Part shown: in pieces, positions 11,256 through 19,299 of the stretch
Layout of the letters: the number at the start of each line of letters is the position of its first letter
How positions within the stretch are numbered: position 1 is the first letter of the stretch
NCBI RefSeq assembly: GCF_002897375.1
Contig: NZ_BFAG01000008.1
Span: 165,285 to 229,284, forward strand
Reading direction: 5' to 3'
DNA length: 64,000 nucleotides
From: Deinococcus aerius
GTDB taxonomy: Bacteria > Deinococcota > Deinococci > Deinococcales > Deinococcaceae
Made by a program: the position numbers and the translations under genes
The notes under the pieces: model-generated
Seen by the model: the letters and a program-made list of their open reading frames with translations, nothing else
Databases searched by the model: none
What the model was told of the DNA's origin: nothing

Positions 11256-12224
11256 ATGAAGCGAATCCTCGCCACCACGGTCACGCTCGCCGCCGCCGGA
11301 CTCTCGGTCTTCGCCCTCGCCCAGGGGCTGCCCAAGCTCGCCGTGAAGAAGACCTACAAGGTCGGCTTCGCGCAGACCGAGAGCAACAACCCCTGGCGCC
11401 TGGCGCAAACCAAGTCCATGCAGGACGAGGCCAAGAAGCTGGGCTGGCAGCTCGTGTACACCGACGCCGCCGGGTCCGCCGCCAAGCAGGTCAGCGACGT
11501 GGACTCCATGATCGCCCAGCGGGTGGACGCGATCTTCCTCGCCCCGCGTGAGGAAAAGCCGCTCGCCGCCGCGGTGAAAAAGGCGCGGGCCGCGGGCATC
11601 CCCGTCATCCTCCTCGACCGCAACGTGGACCAGTCGCTGGCGAAGCCGGGCGTGGACTACGTGACCTTTATCGGCTCGGACTTCGTGAAGGAAGGCCAGC
11701 GCGCCGCCGAGTGGCTCACGAAGAAGATGAACGGCAAGGCCACCATCATCGAGCTGCAGGGCACGACCGGCTCCAGCCCCGCGAACGACCGCAAGGCGGG
11801 CTTTGCCAACTACATCAAGAAGTACCCGGGCATGAAGATCGTCGCCTCGCAGACCGGCGACTTCGCCCGCGACAAGGGCCGCCAGGTTATGGAGACGCTG
11901 CTCCAGGCCCACCCCGACGTGACGGCCGTGTACGCCCACAACGACGAGATGGCCCTGGGCGCCATCGCCGCGCTGGAGGCGGCGGGCAAGAAGCCCGGCA
12001 AGGACGTGATCCTGGTCTCCATCGACGGCGAGAAGGACGCCCTGCAGGCGATCATCGACGGCAAGCTGGGCGCCACCGTGGAGTGCAACCCGCGCTTCGG
12101 CCCCAAGGCGTTCGAGACGCTGCAACGGTACGCCAGGGGCGAGAAGATTCCCGCCAAGATCATCAACCCCGACCGCTTCTTCGACGCGAGCAACGCCAAG
12201 GCCAGCCTCAGCACCTCGTACTGA
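11256..12224 (+). CDS. ytfQ: Sugar ABC transporter binding protein, YtfQ-like
   Basis: 322 residues with a signal peptide (cleavage near FALAQG, about residue 23). The mature part is a periplasmic binding protein of the ribose class. It tracks E. coli YtfQ (galactofuranose binding) closely in pattern: VGFAQTESNNPWR, DAIFLAPREE, IPVILLDRNVD, IELQGTTGSSPANDRKAGF, QTGDFARDKG and VYAHNDEMALGAI. Two permease genes follow, as in the ytfQRT-yjfF operon. The ligand is therefore probably galactofuranose or a similar furanose sugar such as arabinose; that is inference. Confidence 0.88.
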   Translation: MKRILATTVTLAAAGLSVFALAQGLPKLAVKKTYKVGFAQTESNNPWRLAQTKSMQDEAKKLGWQLVYTDAAGSAAKQVSDVDSMIAQRVDAIFLAPREEKPLAAAVKKARAAGIPVILLDRNVDQSLAKPGVDYVTFIGSDFVKEGQRAAEWLTKKMNGKATIIELQGTTGSSPANDRKAGFANYIKKYPGMKIVASQTGDFARDKGRQVMETLLQAHPDVTAVYAHNDEMALGAIAALEAAGKKPGKDVILVSIDGEKDALQAIIDGKLGATVECNPRFGPKAFETLQRYARGEKIPAKIINPDRFFDASNAKASLSTSY

Positions 12225-12312
12225 GAGAGCCGGGAGCAGGGGAGGTTCACGGAGAGCACCCCGTCCGTGAGCCTCCCTTCCATCTTCAACAGGGTCTATC
12301 CAAGGGAGCAAC

Positions 12313-13857
12313 GTGAACCCAGCGCAACCCCTCCTCGTGATGGAGGGCATCACCAAGACCTTCCCCGGCGTCCTTGCCCTCCAGGACGCCTCGCTGCGCG
12401 TCGGGCCGGGCGAGGTCCACGCCCTGATCGGGCAGAACGGGGCGGGCAAGAGCACCCTGATCAAGATCCTGACGGGCGCCTACCGCCGCGACCGCGGCAC
12501 CATCCGCCTCGCCGGGCAGGAGGTGGACTTCCACTCGCCGCAGGCGGCCCAGCGCGGCGGGATCAGCACGATCTACCAGGAGGTGAACCTCGTCGGCTTC
12601 CGCTCGGTGGCGGAGAATGTCTTTTTGGGACGTGAGCCAAGGCGCAGCCTCCTGATCGACTGGCGCGCCATGAACGCGGAGGCGAAGCGAGTGTTGGAAC
12701 GCTTCGACGTGCGGGTGGACGTGACGCGCCCCCTCGCGTCCTACAGCGTCGCCGTGCAGCAGATGGTCGCCATCGCCCGCGCGGTGTCGTACCAGAGCCG
12801 CCTCGTCATCATGGACGAGCCCACCTCCTCCCTCGACGACCGCGAGGTCGAGACGCTGTTCGGGGTCATTCGGCAACTCAAGGCCGAGGGCGTGAGCGTC
12901 GTCTTCGTCTCGCACCGCCTGGACGAGCTGTACGCCGTGTGCGACCGGGTCACCATCATGCGCGACGGGCGCACGGTGGACGAGCGCGCGATGGGCGAGA
13001 TCAGCAAGCTCGAACTCGTGGCGAAGATGCTCGGCAAGGAGATCGGCGAGGTGCGCCGCGAGGGCGAGACGGCCTTCGAGCGCACCGGGCCGCCCGGCGA
13101 GACGGTCCTTGACGCGCGGGACCTGCGCTCGGGGACGGCTCTGCGGGGGGCCAGCGTGAACGTCCGCGCGGGCGAAATCGTGGGCCTGGCAGGACTGCTG
13201 GGCTCCGGGCGCAGCGAGACGGCCCGGGCGATCTTCGGCGCCGACGAGCTGACGGGGGGCGAGCTGCGGGTGAACGGGAAGCCCGCCGACTTCCATTCCC
13301 CCGCCGACGCGATCTCGCGCGGCATCGGCTTCTGCTCCGAGGACCGCAAGACGGAGGGCATCATCCCGCACATGACGGTGCGCGAGAACCTGACGCTCGC
13401 GCTGCTCCCCGCCCTGTCCCGCGCGGGGATCGTGGACCCGGCGCGGCAGGCGGAGGTCGTGGACCGCTTCATTACCCGGCTGGGGATCAAGACCGCCGGG
13501 CCGGACCAGAAAATCCGCGAACTCTCGGGTGGGAACCAGCAGAAGGTCCTCCTTGCCCGCTGGCTGTGCCTCAACCCCAAGCTCCTGCTCCTCGACGAGC
13601 CCACCCGCGGCATCGACGTGGGGGCCAAGGCGGAAATTCAGGGCCTGCTGAGCGAACTCGCCCGCGAGGGGATGGGCGTGCTGATGATCAGCAGCGAGCT
13701 GGAGGAGCTGGCGGAGGGCTCCAACCGGGTGGTCGTCCTGCGCGACGGGCGCAGTGTCGCCGAACTCCCCCGCGAGGGCCTGACCCAGGACGCGATCATG
13801 ACGGCGATGGCGCACGGCTCGGCCCCGATTGAGGCGGACGGAGGCGCCCATGCCTGA
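12313..13857 (+). CDS. ytfR: Sugar ABC transporter ATPase, YtfR-like (double domain)
   Basis: 514 residues with two fused ABC domains, as in RbsA/YtfR. Domain 1 has Walker A GQNGAGKST (40-48), a signature region degenerated to YSVAVQQMVAIARA and Walker B LVIMDEPTSSLD. Domain 2 has a degenerate Walker A (GLLGSGRSETA), signature LSGGNQQKVLLARW and LLLLDEPTRGID. The start is GTG after AAGGGAGC. One intact and one altered nucleotide site is normal for this family. It powers the two following permeases. Confidence 0.92.
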   Translation: MNPAQPLLVMEGITKTFPGVLALQDASLRVGPGEVHALIGQNGAGKSTLIKILTGAYRRDRGTIRLAGQEVDFHSPQAAQRGGISTIYQEVNLVGFRSVAENVFLGREPRRSLLIDWRAMNAEAKRVLERFDVRVDVTRPLASYSVAVQQMVAIARAVSYQSRLVIMDEPTSSLDDREVETLFGVIRQLKAEGVSVVFVSHRLDELYAVCDRVTIMRDGRTVDERAMGEISKLELVAKMLGKEIGEVRREGETAFERTGPPGETVLDARDLRSGTALRGASVNVRAGEIVGLAGLLGSGRSETARAIFGADELTGGELRVNGKPADFHSPADAISRGIGFCSEDRKTEGIIPHMTVRENLTLALLPALSRAGIVDPARQAEVVDRFITRLGIKTAGPDQKIRELSGGNQQKVLLARWLCLNPKLLLLDEPTRGIDVGAKAEIQGLLSELAREGMGVLMISSELEELAEGSNRVVVLRDGRSVAELPREGLTQDAIMTAMAHGSAPIEADGGAHA

Positions 13858-14860
13858 CTCCAACCCCAACACGGTGACCGCCCCCCCGGTGAAGAGCCCC
13901 CCCCGGCCCCGCGTCTCCTGGCTGCGGGGCAACGCGCAGATTCTCGCGGCGCTCGGGGCGCTCGTCCTGCTCTTCCTGTTCAACGCCCTCTTCACGCCGC
14001 ACTTCCTGAGCGTGCAGACCCTCAATGTGAACCTCACCCAGGTCGCCACCATCGTGATCGTCGCGGTCGGGATGACGCTGGTGATCGCCTCGGGCGGGAT
14101 CGACCTCAGCGTGGGGGCCCTCATGGCGATCAGCGGGGCGCTCGCGCCCATGCTGTTTCTCCACCCGCCGTTCGGGAGCCCGGCTCTGGGCATCCTGCTC
14201 GCCTTCACGGTGCCGGTCCTCGTCGCCGGGGTCTTCGGCCTCTTCAACGGCACGCTCGTCACGCGCTTCGGCATCCAGCCCTTCATCGCCACGCTGATCC
14301 TCTTCATTGCGGGGCGCGGCATCGCGCAGGTCATGACGAACGGCCAGCTCCAGACCTTTTCCAACACCACCTTCCAGTACATCGGGCTGGGGCGCCCCTT
14401 CGGGATTCCCTTTCAGGTGATCCTGATGCTGGTCATCGTCGCGCTGTTCGCCTGGATCATGGCGCGTACCGTGTTCGGGCGCTACGTCCTCGCGGTGGGC
14501 GGCAACGAGCGGGCGGCGGGGCTGGCGGGGGTGCCCGTGCGTCGGGTCAAACTCCTCGTGTACGGCATCAGCGGCCTGCTGGCGGGGATCGCGGGGCTGA
14601 TCGTGATCGCCATCAACTCCTCCTCGGACGCCAATCAGGTCGGGTTGAACATGGAACTCGACGCCATCGCCGCCGTCGCGGTGGGGGGCACGGCGCTCAC
14701 GGGCGGGAGGGCGACGATCATCGGGACGCTGCTCGGGGCGCTCATCATCCAACTGATCCGCTTCACGCTGCTCGCCAAGGGGGTGCCGGACGCGGCGGCC
14801 CTCGTGGTGAAGGCCGCGATCATCCTCCTCGCCGTCTACGTGCAGCGGCAGCAGCACTAG
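13850..14860 (+). CDS. ytfT: Sugar ABC transporter permease, YtfT-like
   Basis: 336 residues, 8-10 hydrophobic segments, BPD_transp_2 family (RbsC-like). It has the family motifs GMTLVIASGGIDLSVGALM, FGRYVLAVGGNERAAGLAG and AVAVGGTALTGGRA. The ATG, preceded by GGAGG, overlaps the ATPase gene by 8 nt. It is the first of two unlike permeases that would form a heterodimer. Confidence 0.9.
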   Translation: MPDSNPNTVTAPPVKSPPRPRVSWLRGNAQILAALGALVLLFLFNALFTPHFLSVQTLNVNLTQVATIVIVAVGMTLVIASGGIDLSVGALMAISGALAPMLFLHPPFGSPALGILLAFTVPVLVAGVFGLFNGTLVTRFGIQPFIATLILFIAGRGIAQVMTNGQLQTFSNTTFQYIGLGRPFGIPFQVILMLVIVALFAWIMARTVFGRYVLAVGGNERAAGLAGVPVRRVKLLVYGISGLLAGIAGLIVIAINSSSDANQVGLNMELDAIAAVAVGGTALTGGRATIIGTLLGALIIQLIRFTLLAKGVPDAAALVVKAAIILLAVYVQRQQH

Positions 14861-14942
14861 GGCGGCGCTCCACTCCGTTGCTGCATGTCTCAGGCGCCAA
14901 CTCCATTCCGCGCCGCCCTTCCTTCGCCACTCGCTCCGCTCG

Positions 14943-14971
14943 GAAAGGTCGCCGGGCCCCGGCAACCTTTC
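14943..14971. repeat. Intercistronic palindrome between the two permease genes
   Basis: Two 14-nt arms (GAAAGGTCGCCGGG and CCCGGCAACCTTTC) are inverted copies with one mismatch and a one-base centre. It lies 23 nt before the second permease ATG and would form a very stable RNA hairpin. The stretch just before it contains CTCGCTCCGCTCGG. GGCGGCGC and GCGCCGCC make a further inverted pair in the same 134-nt gap. It may stabilise or attenuate the transcript; it is not followed by a T run. Confidence 0.6.
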
Positions 14972-14994
14972 TGCGATTTGTCCCAAAGGAAGTT

Positions 14995-15999
14995 ATGTCC
15001 CTGCTCAATTCCCCCGCTGACCTCGCCCAGGACCGCCGCGCCCGCGTGGCGAGCGTGCTGCAACGCTACGGCGTTCTCGTGGCGCTCGCGCTGCTGCTGC
15101 TGTTCGGCGCGCTGCGTTACCCGGGCTTCCTGGGTGCCTACAACGTGTTCACGGTGCTCGGCTACAACTCCATGTTCGGCCTGATCGCGCTGGGCATGAC
15201 CTTCGTGATCATCACGGGCGGCATCGACCTCTCGGTGGGGAGCGTCGCGGCGTTCGCCAGCGTGATCGGCGCGCTGCTCAGCCCGCACGGCCTGTGGCCC
15301 GCCCTGCTAGGGGCGGTGGCGGCGGCCACGCTGCTCGGCCTGATCAACGGCCTGCTCATCGCGTACGCGCGCATCCTGCCCTTCATCACGACGCTCGCCA
15401 TGCTGCTCGCGGCGCGGGGGCTGGCCCTGCTGTTCGCGGGCAACCAGTCCGTCAGCGTGGACTACGACCACGGCTTCACGGCGCTCGGCCAGGGGAACCT
15501 GGGCGGGGTGCCATACACGGCGATCCTGCTCGGCGTGGCCTACATCGTCGGCGCTCTCGTGCTGCGCTCCACCCCCTTCGGTCGCCACGTCCTCGCGGTC
15601 GGCGGCAACGAGGAGGCCGCCCGGTTGATGGGCCTGAACGTCGAGCGGGTGAAGGTGCTCGTCTACACCCTGTCCGGCGCGATGGCCGGGCTGGCGGGCG
15701 TGATCCTCGCCTCGCAGTTCGGGGCCGGGCAGCCGACCGAGGGACTGGGATGGGAGCTGACCGCCATCGCGTCCGTGGTCGTCGGCGGCACGCTGCTGAC
15801 CGGGGGCCTCGGCTCCGTCGGCAGCACCCTCGTGGGCGTCCTGCTCCTGGGCATCATCTTCAACATCCTCAACTTCGAGAACGGGCGCGGCACAATCAGC
15901 CTCAGCGCCTACTGGCAGAGCGTGATTCGCGGCGCCTTCCTGCTGCTGGTGGTCGTGCTGCAAAACCAACTGACGCAGCGCAAGGGGCGCCGGACCTGA
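14995..15999 (+). CDS. yjfF: Sugar ABC transporter permease, YjfF-like
   Basis: 334 residues, hydrophobic throughout, same family as the preceding permease: GMTFVIITGGIDLSVGSVA, FGRHVLAVGGNEEAARLMG and VVVGGTLLTGGLGS. Having two different permeases is the hallmark of the YtfT/YjfF system. The ATG follows AAAGGAAG; an in-frame upstream extension reads through the palindrome and is rejected. Confidence 0.9.
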   Translation: MSLLNSPADLAQDRRARVASVLQRYGVLVALALLLLFGALRYPGFLGAYNVFTVLGYNSMFGLIALGMTFVIITGGIDLSVGSVAAFASVIGALLSPHGLWPALLGAVAAATLLGLINGLLIAYARILPFITTLAMLLAARGLALLFAGNQSVSVDYDHGFTALGQGNLGGVPYTAILLGVAYIVGALVLRSTPFGRHVLAVGGNEEAARLMGLNVERVKVLVYTLSGAMAGLAGVILASQFGAGQPTEGLGWELTAIASVVVGGTLLTGGLGSVGSTLVGVLLLGIIFNILNFENGRGTISLSAYWQSVIRGAFLLLVVVLQNQLTQRKGRRT

Positions 16000-16010
16000 G
16001 CCCCCGGGTG

Positions 16011-16034
16011 CCCGGAATTTCACTCTCTTCCGGG
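16011..16034 (+). terminator. Hairpin after the importer operon
   Basis: CCCGGAA and TTCCGGG form a 7-bp stem with a 10-nt loop, 11 nt after the permease stop. There is no following T run, so it may be an attenuator or RNA-stability hairpin. The dioxygenase gene begins 70 nt later with its own CCCAGGAGGA ribosome site. Confidence 0.35.
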
Positions 16035-16104
16035 TGAAGAGGCGCAGAATAAGCCCGATCCGCCCCCGCCCCTCCGCCCTCTCGCCCCCTCCCAGGAGGA
16101 CCCC

Positions 16105-17025
16105 ATGACCACCGCGGATAACGCCAAGCCCGCCCCCTCCATGAGCATGAGCGCCGAGGCCCCGGCCGCCACCGACAATCAGGCCCCGATCAACGCCACG
16201 CCCTACGCCGACCCGCGCTACAGCGTGCCCGCCATCATGGCCGGGCTCTACGGTGACGGCATCATCGGCCTCAAGGGGGCCTTCTCCCGCGAGTGGGTCG
16301 CCCGGCTCGGGGAGGAACTCGCCGTGCTGTACCAGCAGGCCCTGGCCCGCCCCGGCGGCGCCGTCGGTCGCGGCACCAACCGCCACTACGTCGAGATTCA
16401 CCCCGAGGACATCAGCGGCTTCTACGACCTCGTCACCCACCCCTGGGTGCAGACGGTCTGCGAGAGCGTGCTGGGGCCCAACTACAAGATCGTGGAGATC
16501 GGCTTCGACGTGCCCAATCCCGGCGCCAAGGATCAGCCCTGGCACCGCGACTTCCGCGCGACGAGCGAGACGCTGGTGGACCGCCGCCTGAACTCGCTCG
16601 CCTTCAACCTCACGACGGTGGATGTCGAGGAGGACATGGGCCCCTTCGAGATCGCCCCGGGCACCCAGTGGGACGACCCCAGCGAGTACGACCACGGCAT
16701 GTTCCCGCCGGTGTCGCTCTACCCCCGCTACCACGCGCTCGCGCAGCGCAAGTACCCCAAGATGGGCGACATCTCGGTGCGCAGCGCCCTCACCATCCAC
16801 CGCGGCACGGCGAACACCAGCAACAAGCCGCGCCCGGTGCTCGTCCTCGGCGTGGACGCCCCCGGCGCGGGCCACGACGAGTGGCACGACCTGCAATTCA
16901 CGAAGGAGTATTACGAGAAGCTCCCCCAGAACGTCAAAGATCACCTGATCTGCCGGGTGGTGGACCAGCTCGAACCCATCATGCAGGGCCACACCATCGA
17001 GGGCCTGATGATGGGAGACGCCTGA
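16105..17025 (+). CDS. Phytanoyl-CoA dioxygenase (PhyH) family protein
   Basis: 306 residues. A Fe(II)/2-oxoglutarate dioxygenase of the PhyH family: the metal motif HxD is in QPWHRDFRA (about 153-155), followed by NLTTVDVEEDMGPFEIAPGT, and the distal His with the 2-oxoglutarate Arg is in TIHRGTANTSNKPRPVL. The first 40 residues are low in complexity and probably unstructured. The substrate is unknown. Its place after the sugar importer suggests oxidation of an imported sugar, aglycone or small molecule. This is inference from position only. Confidence 0.8.
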   Translation: MTTADNAKPAPSMSMSAEAPAATDNQAPINATPYADPRYSVPAIMAGLYGDGIIGLKGAFSREWVARLGEELAVLYQQALARPGGAVGRGTNRHYVEIHPEDISGFYDLVTHPWVQTVCESVLGPNYKIVEIGFDVPNPGAKDQPWHRDFRATSETLVDRRLNSLAFNLTTVDVEEDMGPFEIAPGTQWDDPSEYDHGMFPPVSLYPRYHALAQRKYPKMGDISVRSALTIHRGTANTSNKPRPVLVLGVDAPGAGHDEWHDLQFTKEYYEKLPQNVKDHLICRVVDQLEPIMQGHTIEGLMMGDA

Positions 17026-17026
17026 G

Positions 17027-17269
17027 GTGACGCGCGAGTTCAACAGCGTGGTGGCGCACTTCGGGGATGCCGCCATTCCCGGGCGAATCGAGGCGCTGGA
17101 GGGGGGGCGCGGCTTCATGCGCGTCTCCCTGACCCAGCCCCTGCCGGAGGCGGGCGAGGGCACCGAGGGCGTGCTGGAGATGCACGACGGCGCCCGCTTC
17201 CGCGTCACGGTCACCGAACGCCTTCCGGGCGGCAACGAACTGCGGATGAAGCTGGTGGGGCGCGGGTAG
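17027..17269 (+). CDS. Small conserved-looking protein, unknown
   Basis: 80 residues from a GTG one base after the dioxygenase stop, with CCTGAG nearby as a weak ribosome site. It is mostly beta-prone with a balanced, protein-like composition (FNSVVAHFGDAAIPGRIE; FRVTVTERLPGGNELRMKL). No family is recognised. Tight linkage suggests co-expression with the dioxygenase. Confidence 0.6.
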   Translation: MTREFNSVVAHFGDAAIPGRIEALEGGRGFMRVSLTQPLPEAGEGTEGVLEMHDGARFRVTVTERLPGGNELRMKLVGRG

Positions 17270-17353
17270 GGTCGTCCGGCTGAGGAACAGCCTGGTGTGT
17301 AGGCCTCACCCTTCAGTCCCCATCGAACCGCTTCAAGCGCCAGGTTTTGGCTT

Positions 17354-17389
17354 CTCCCCCTTGAGGGGGGAGGCTGGGTGGGGGTGAAC
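17354..17389 (-). repeat. Dispersed GC-rich palindromic repeat, copy 1 (half element)
   Basis: One of four copies of a 36-nt core made of a CTCCCCC-TTGA-GGGGGGAG hairpin followed by GGCTGGGTGGGGGTGAAC. The downstream part (CCCTGCGCGGCAG) matches the inner part of the longer copies at 29718 and 32641, but the outer half is missing. It lies in the 232-nt gap before the amidotransferase gene. Confidence 0.75.
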
Positions 17390-17489
17390 AGGCATGGCCC
17401 CCTGCGCGGCAGAAGCCCGACACCCCTCTATCCCGTCAAAGCCCCCCTCGCCGGGGGTTTTCTTCCGCCTCCCCGTCCCCTCGCGTCTG

Positions 17490-17495
17490 TATCCT
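17490..17495 (+). promoter_or_regulatory. -10 box for a leaderless transcript
   Basis: TATCCT lies six bases before the ATG of the amidotransferase gene and no ribosome site is present, so transcription should start at or next to the A of the ATG. Confidence 0.5.
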
Positions 17496-17501
17496 GCCCG
17501 T

Positions 17502-18209
17502 ATGAACGCCCGTCCCCTGATTGGCCTCAGCACGTCGAACTCGGGCGAGGGCGGCTCGCGGCAACTCAGCAGCGTGCCGCGACACTATGCCCGGGCGGTC
17601 GAGCGGGTGGGAGGCACGCCCATCCTGCTCCCGAGCCTGCCCGAGCTGGCCGCCGACTACGCCGCGCGGGTGGACGCCGTTCTCCTGACGGGGGGCGTGG
17701 ACGTGCATCCCCGCCACTACGGCCAGGCCCCGAAGCGCGGATTGGGCGAGGTGGACGAGGAGCGGGACGCCTTTGAGATCGCGCTGTACCGGGCGGCGCG
17801 CGAACTCGGCAAACCCGTGCTGGGCATCTGCCGGGGGATGCAGATGATGAACGTGCTGGAGGGCGGCACCCTCCACCAGCACCTGCCCGACGTGCCCGGC
17901 GTCTGGGCGGACCATGCCCAACTCGGACGGGGCGCCACGCTGGGCCACGAGGTCACCTTCATTTCAGGAAGCGCGCTGGGCCGCGCCCATGGCCCTGCCG
18001 CCCTGCTCAACTCCCACCACCACCAGGCGGTGGACGAGGTCGCGCCCACCCTGACGGTCACGGCGACGGCCCCGGACGGGGTGATCGAGGGGGTGGAGGG
18101 CGACGGCCTGATCGGCGTGCAGTGGCACCCCGAGCTGCTGGTCGAGCGGCATCCCCACGCGCTGGGAACCTTTACGGCGTTCACGGCCCTGCTCGGCGTG
18201 CCGGTGTAG
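17502..18209 (+). CDS. Class I glutamine amidotransferase-like (peptidase C26, PuuD-like)
   Basis: 235 residues. Motifs are VLLTGGVDVHP, the nucleophile elbow GICRGMQMMN with the catalytic Cys, NSHHHQAVD, and the C-terminal QWHPELL with the His-Glu pair. This is the family of gamma-glutamyl-GABA hydrolase PuuD, which frees GABA or other amines from gamma-glutamyl conjugates. It stands alone here, so the substrate is uncertain. The ATG is chosen because of the -10 box six bases upstream. Confidence 0.85.
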   Translation: MNARPLIGLSTSNSGEGGSRQLSSVPRHYARAVERVGGTPILLPSLPELAADYAARVDAVLLTGGVDVHPRHYGQAPKRGLGEVDEERDAFEIALYRAARELGKPVLGICRGMQMMNVLEGGTLHQHLPDVPGVWADHAQLGRGATLGHEVTFISGSALGRAHGPAALLNSHHHQAVDEVAPTLTVTATAPDGVIEGVEGDGLIGVQWHPELLVERHPHALGTFTAFTALLGVPV

Positions 18210-18443
18210 GGAGCGGGGGCGCGGGTCCCGGCAACCCCCAGCCGGGCTCTGGCGTGCCCCAGCGGGGCCGGAAAGCCCGCGCACCAGGAGACTGGGGAGG
18301 ACCACTTCTTGCGCTGGGGGTGCGGCGACGAATGCCGTGAGGCATACCGGCTTGCCCTGATGCCAGAACAGCCGGTGGGCATCACGGGGTCCTCCACCAT
18401 TCCCGGGCGGATGGCCGCTCCCCCTCGTGCCCCCGGCGAAAGG

Positions 18444-18470
18444 TTGCAGAAAGAGCGACAGGCGTAGCGT
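18444..18470 (+). promoter_or_regulatory. Promoter of the response regulator gene (leaderless type)
   Basis: TTGCAG and TAGCGT are separated by 15 nt, and the -10 box ends six bases before the ATG. The rest of the 267-nt gap 18210-18476 shows no gene or clear signal. Confidence 0.4.
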
Positions 18471-18476
18471 GGCCTC

Positions 18477-18962
18477 ATGCCCCAGACCACCCGCGACCCT
18501 GCCTCCCTCCCACGGATGCGCCGCGCCCCCCTGGACGTGCTTCTGGTGGAAGACAACCCCGCGGACGTGCTGTACACCCACGTGATGTTCGAGGAGGTGG
18601 ACCCCGACCTGCACCTGCACGTGGTGGGGAACGGGGAGGAGGCGCTGGCGTTCCTGCGCCGCGAGGGCGTGTACGGCTGCGCCCCCCGGCCCGCCCTGGT
18701 GCTGCTCGACCTCAACCTGCCGCGGATGGATGGGCTGGAGGTGCTGGCCCACGTGCGCGCGGACGAGGCGCTCCGTGAGCTGTTCGTCGTGGCGCTGATC
18801 AGCTCGCCCGCCGAGGTCGAGATGTGGGCGGCGCGGCAGACGGGGGCCTCGGACTTCCTCCCCAAGCCCGTGGACCCGGCGGCCGTTCGGCGCCTCCTCA
18901 CGGGGGGTGAGCCCTCCTGGCTGGAGGAGCAGCCCGGAGAACGCCTGGGGGCCGTGGGCTGA
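18477..18962 (+). CDS. Stand-alone response regulator (Rcp1-like)
   Basis: 161 residues: a single receiver domain with short tails and no output domain. The acidic pocket is VEDNPAD (residues 24-30), the phospho-acceptor is Asp78 in LLDLNLPRMDG, Ser109/110 takes the usual Thr/Ser position and Lys130 is in FLPKPVD. The insertion around VYGCAPRPALVLLD is typical of Rcp1-type regulators that partner phytochrome histidine kinases. No kinase is encoded nearby. Confidence 0.88.
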   Translation: MPQTTRDPASLPRMRRAPLDVLLVEDNPADVLYTHVMFEEVDPDLHLHVVGNGEEALAFLRREGVYGCAPRPALVLLDLNLPRMDGLEVLAHVRADEALRELFVVALISSPAEVEMWAARQTGASDFLPKPVDPAAVRRLLTGGEPSWLEEQPGERLGAVG

Positions 18963-19029
18963 ACGGGGCGACCGGCGTGCAAATCTAAACAGACGCTAAA
19001 GAAAGAATGAGGTATCTTCCCCCTCAGGA

Positions 19030-19266
19030 ATGCTCACGGTCAACATTCACCTCATCAACGGCGACGTCATCACCACCACCATGACCCGCGCTCAGCGGGA
19101 CCGGGTGAGCAAGACGCTCAACCAGACTCTTCTCCCCAACGCTCCCTTCGAGATCACGGCGGGAGAGGCCGATCTGCTGATTCCCTGGCGCTCCATCGGC
19201 TACATCTCCACCTCCGCCCGGGCGGGGATGGACACCGGATTCCAGGCCACGGAAGCGGCCGACTGA
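19030..19266 (+). CDS. Small conserved-looking protein, unknown
   Basis: 78 residues, opening MLTVNIHLINGDVITTTMTR and later EADLLIPWRSIGYISTSAR. The pattern of a short beta-barrel-like protein (VNIHLINGDVI ... IPWRSIGYI) resembles small RNA-associated or adaptor folds, but I cannot name it. TATCTT lies 11 nt before the ATG and TCAGGA immediately precedes it. A hairpin with a T run follows the stop. Confidence 0.7.
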   Translation: MLTVNIHLINGDVITTTMTRAQRDRVSKTLNQTLLPNAPFEITAGEADLLIPWRSIGYISTSARAGMDTGFQATEAAD

Positions 19267-19268
19267 AG

Positions 19269-19299
19269 CCCTGACCCCCCGTCCCCGGACAGGGTTTTT
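19269..19299 (+). terminator. Rho-independent terminator
   Basis: CCCTG pairs with CAGGG around an inner GTCC/GGAC pair, followed by TTTTT, directly after the small protein gene. Confidence 0.55.

Noticed and set aside
12286..14382. 698-codon minus-strand open frame opposite the importer ATPase and permease
   Set aside because: The plus strand has two ABC cassettes and a permease with full motifs; this frame shows none.
17964..18752. 262-codon minus-strand open frame spanning the amidotransferase and response regulator
   Set aside because: It covers two genes with clear catalytic motifs on the other strand and has no protein-like pattern.
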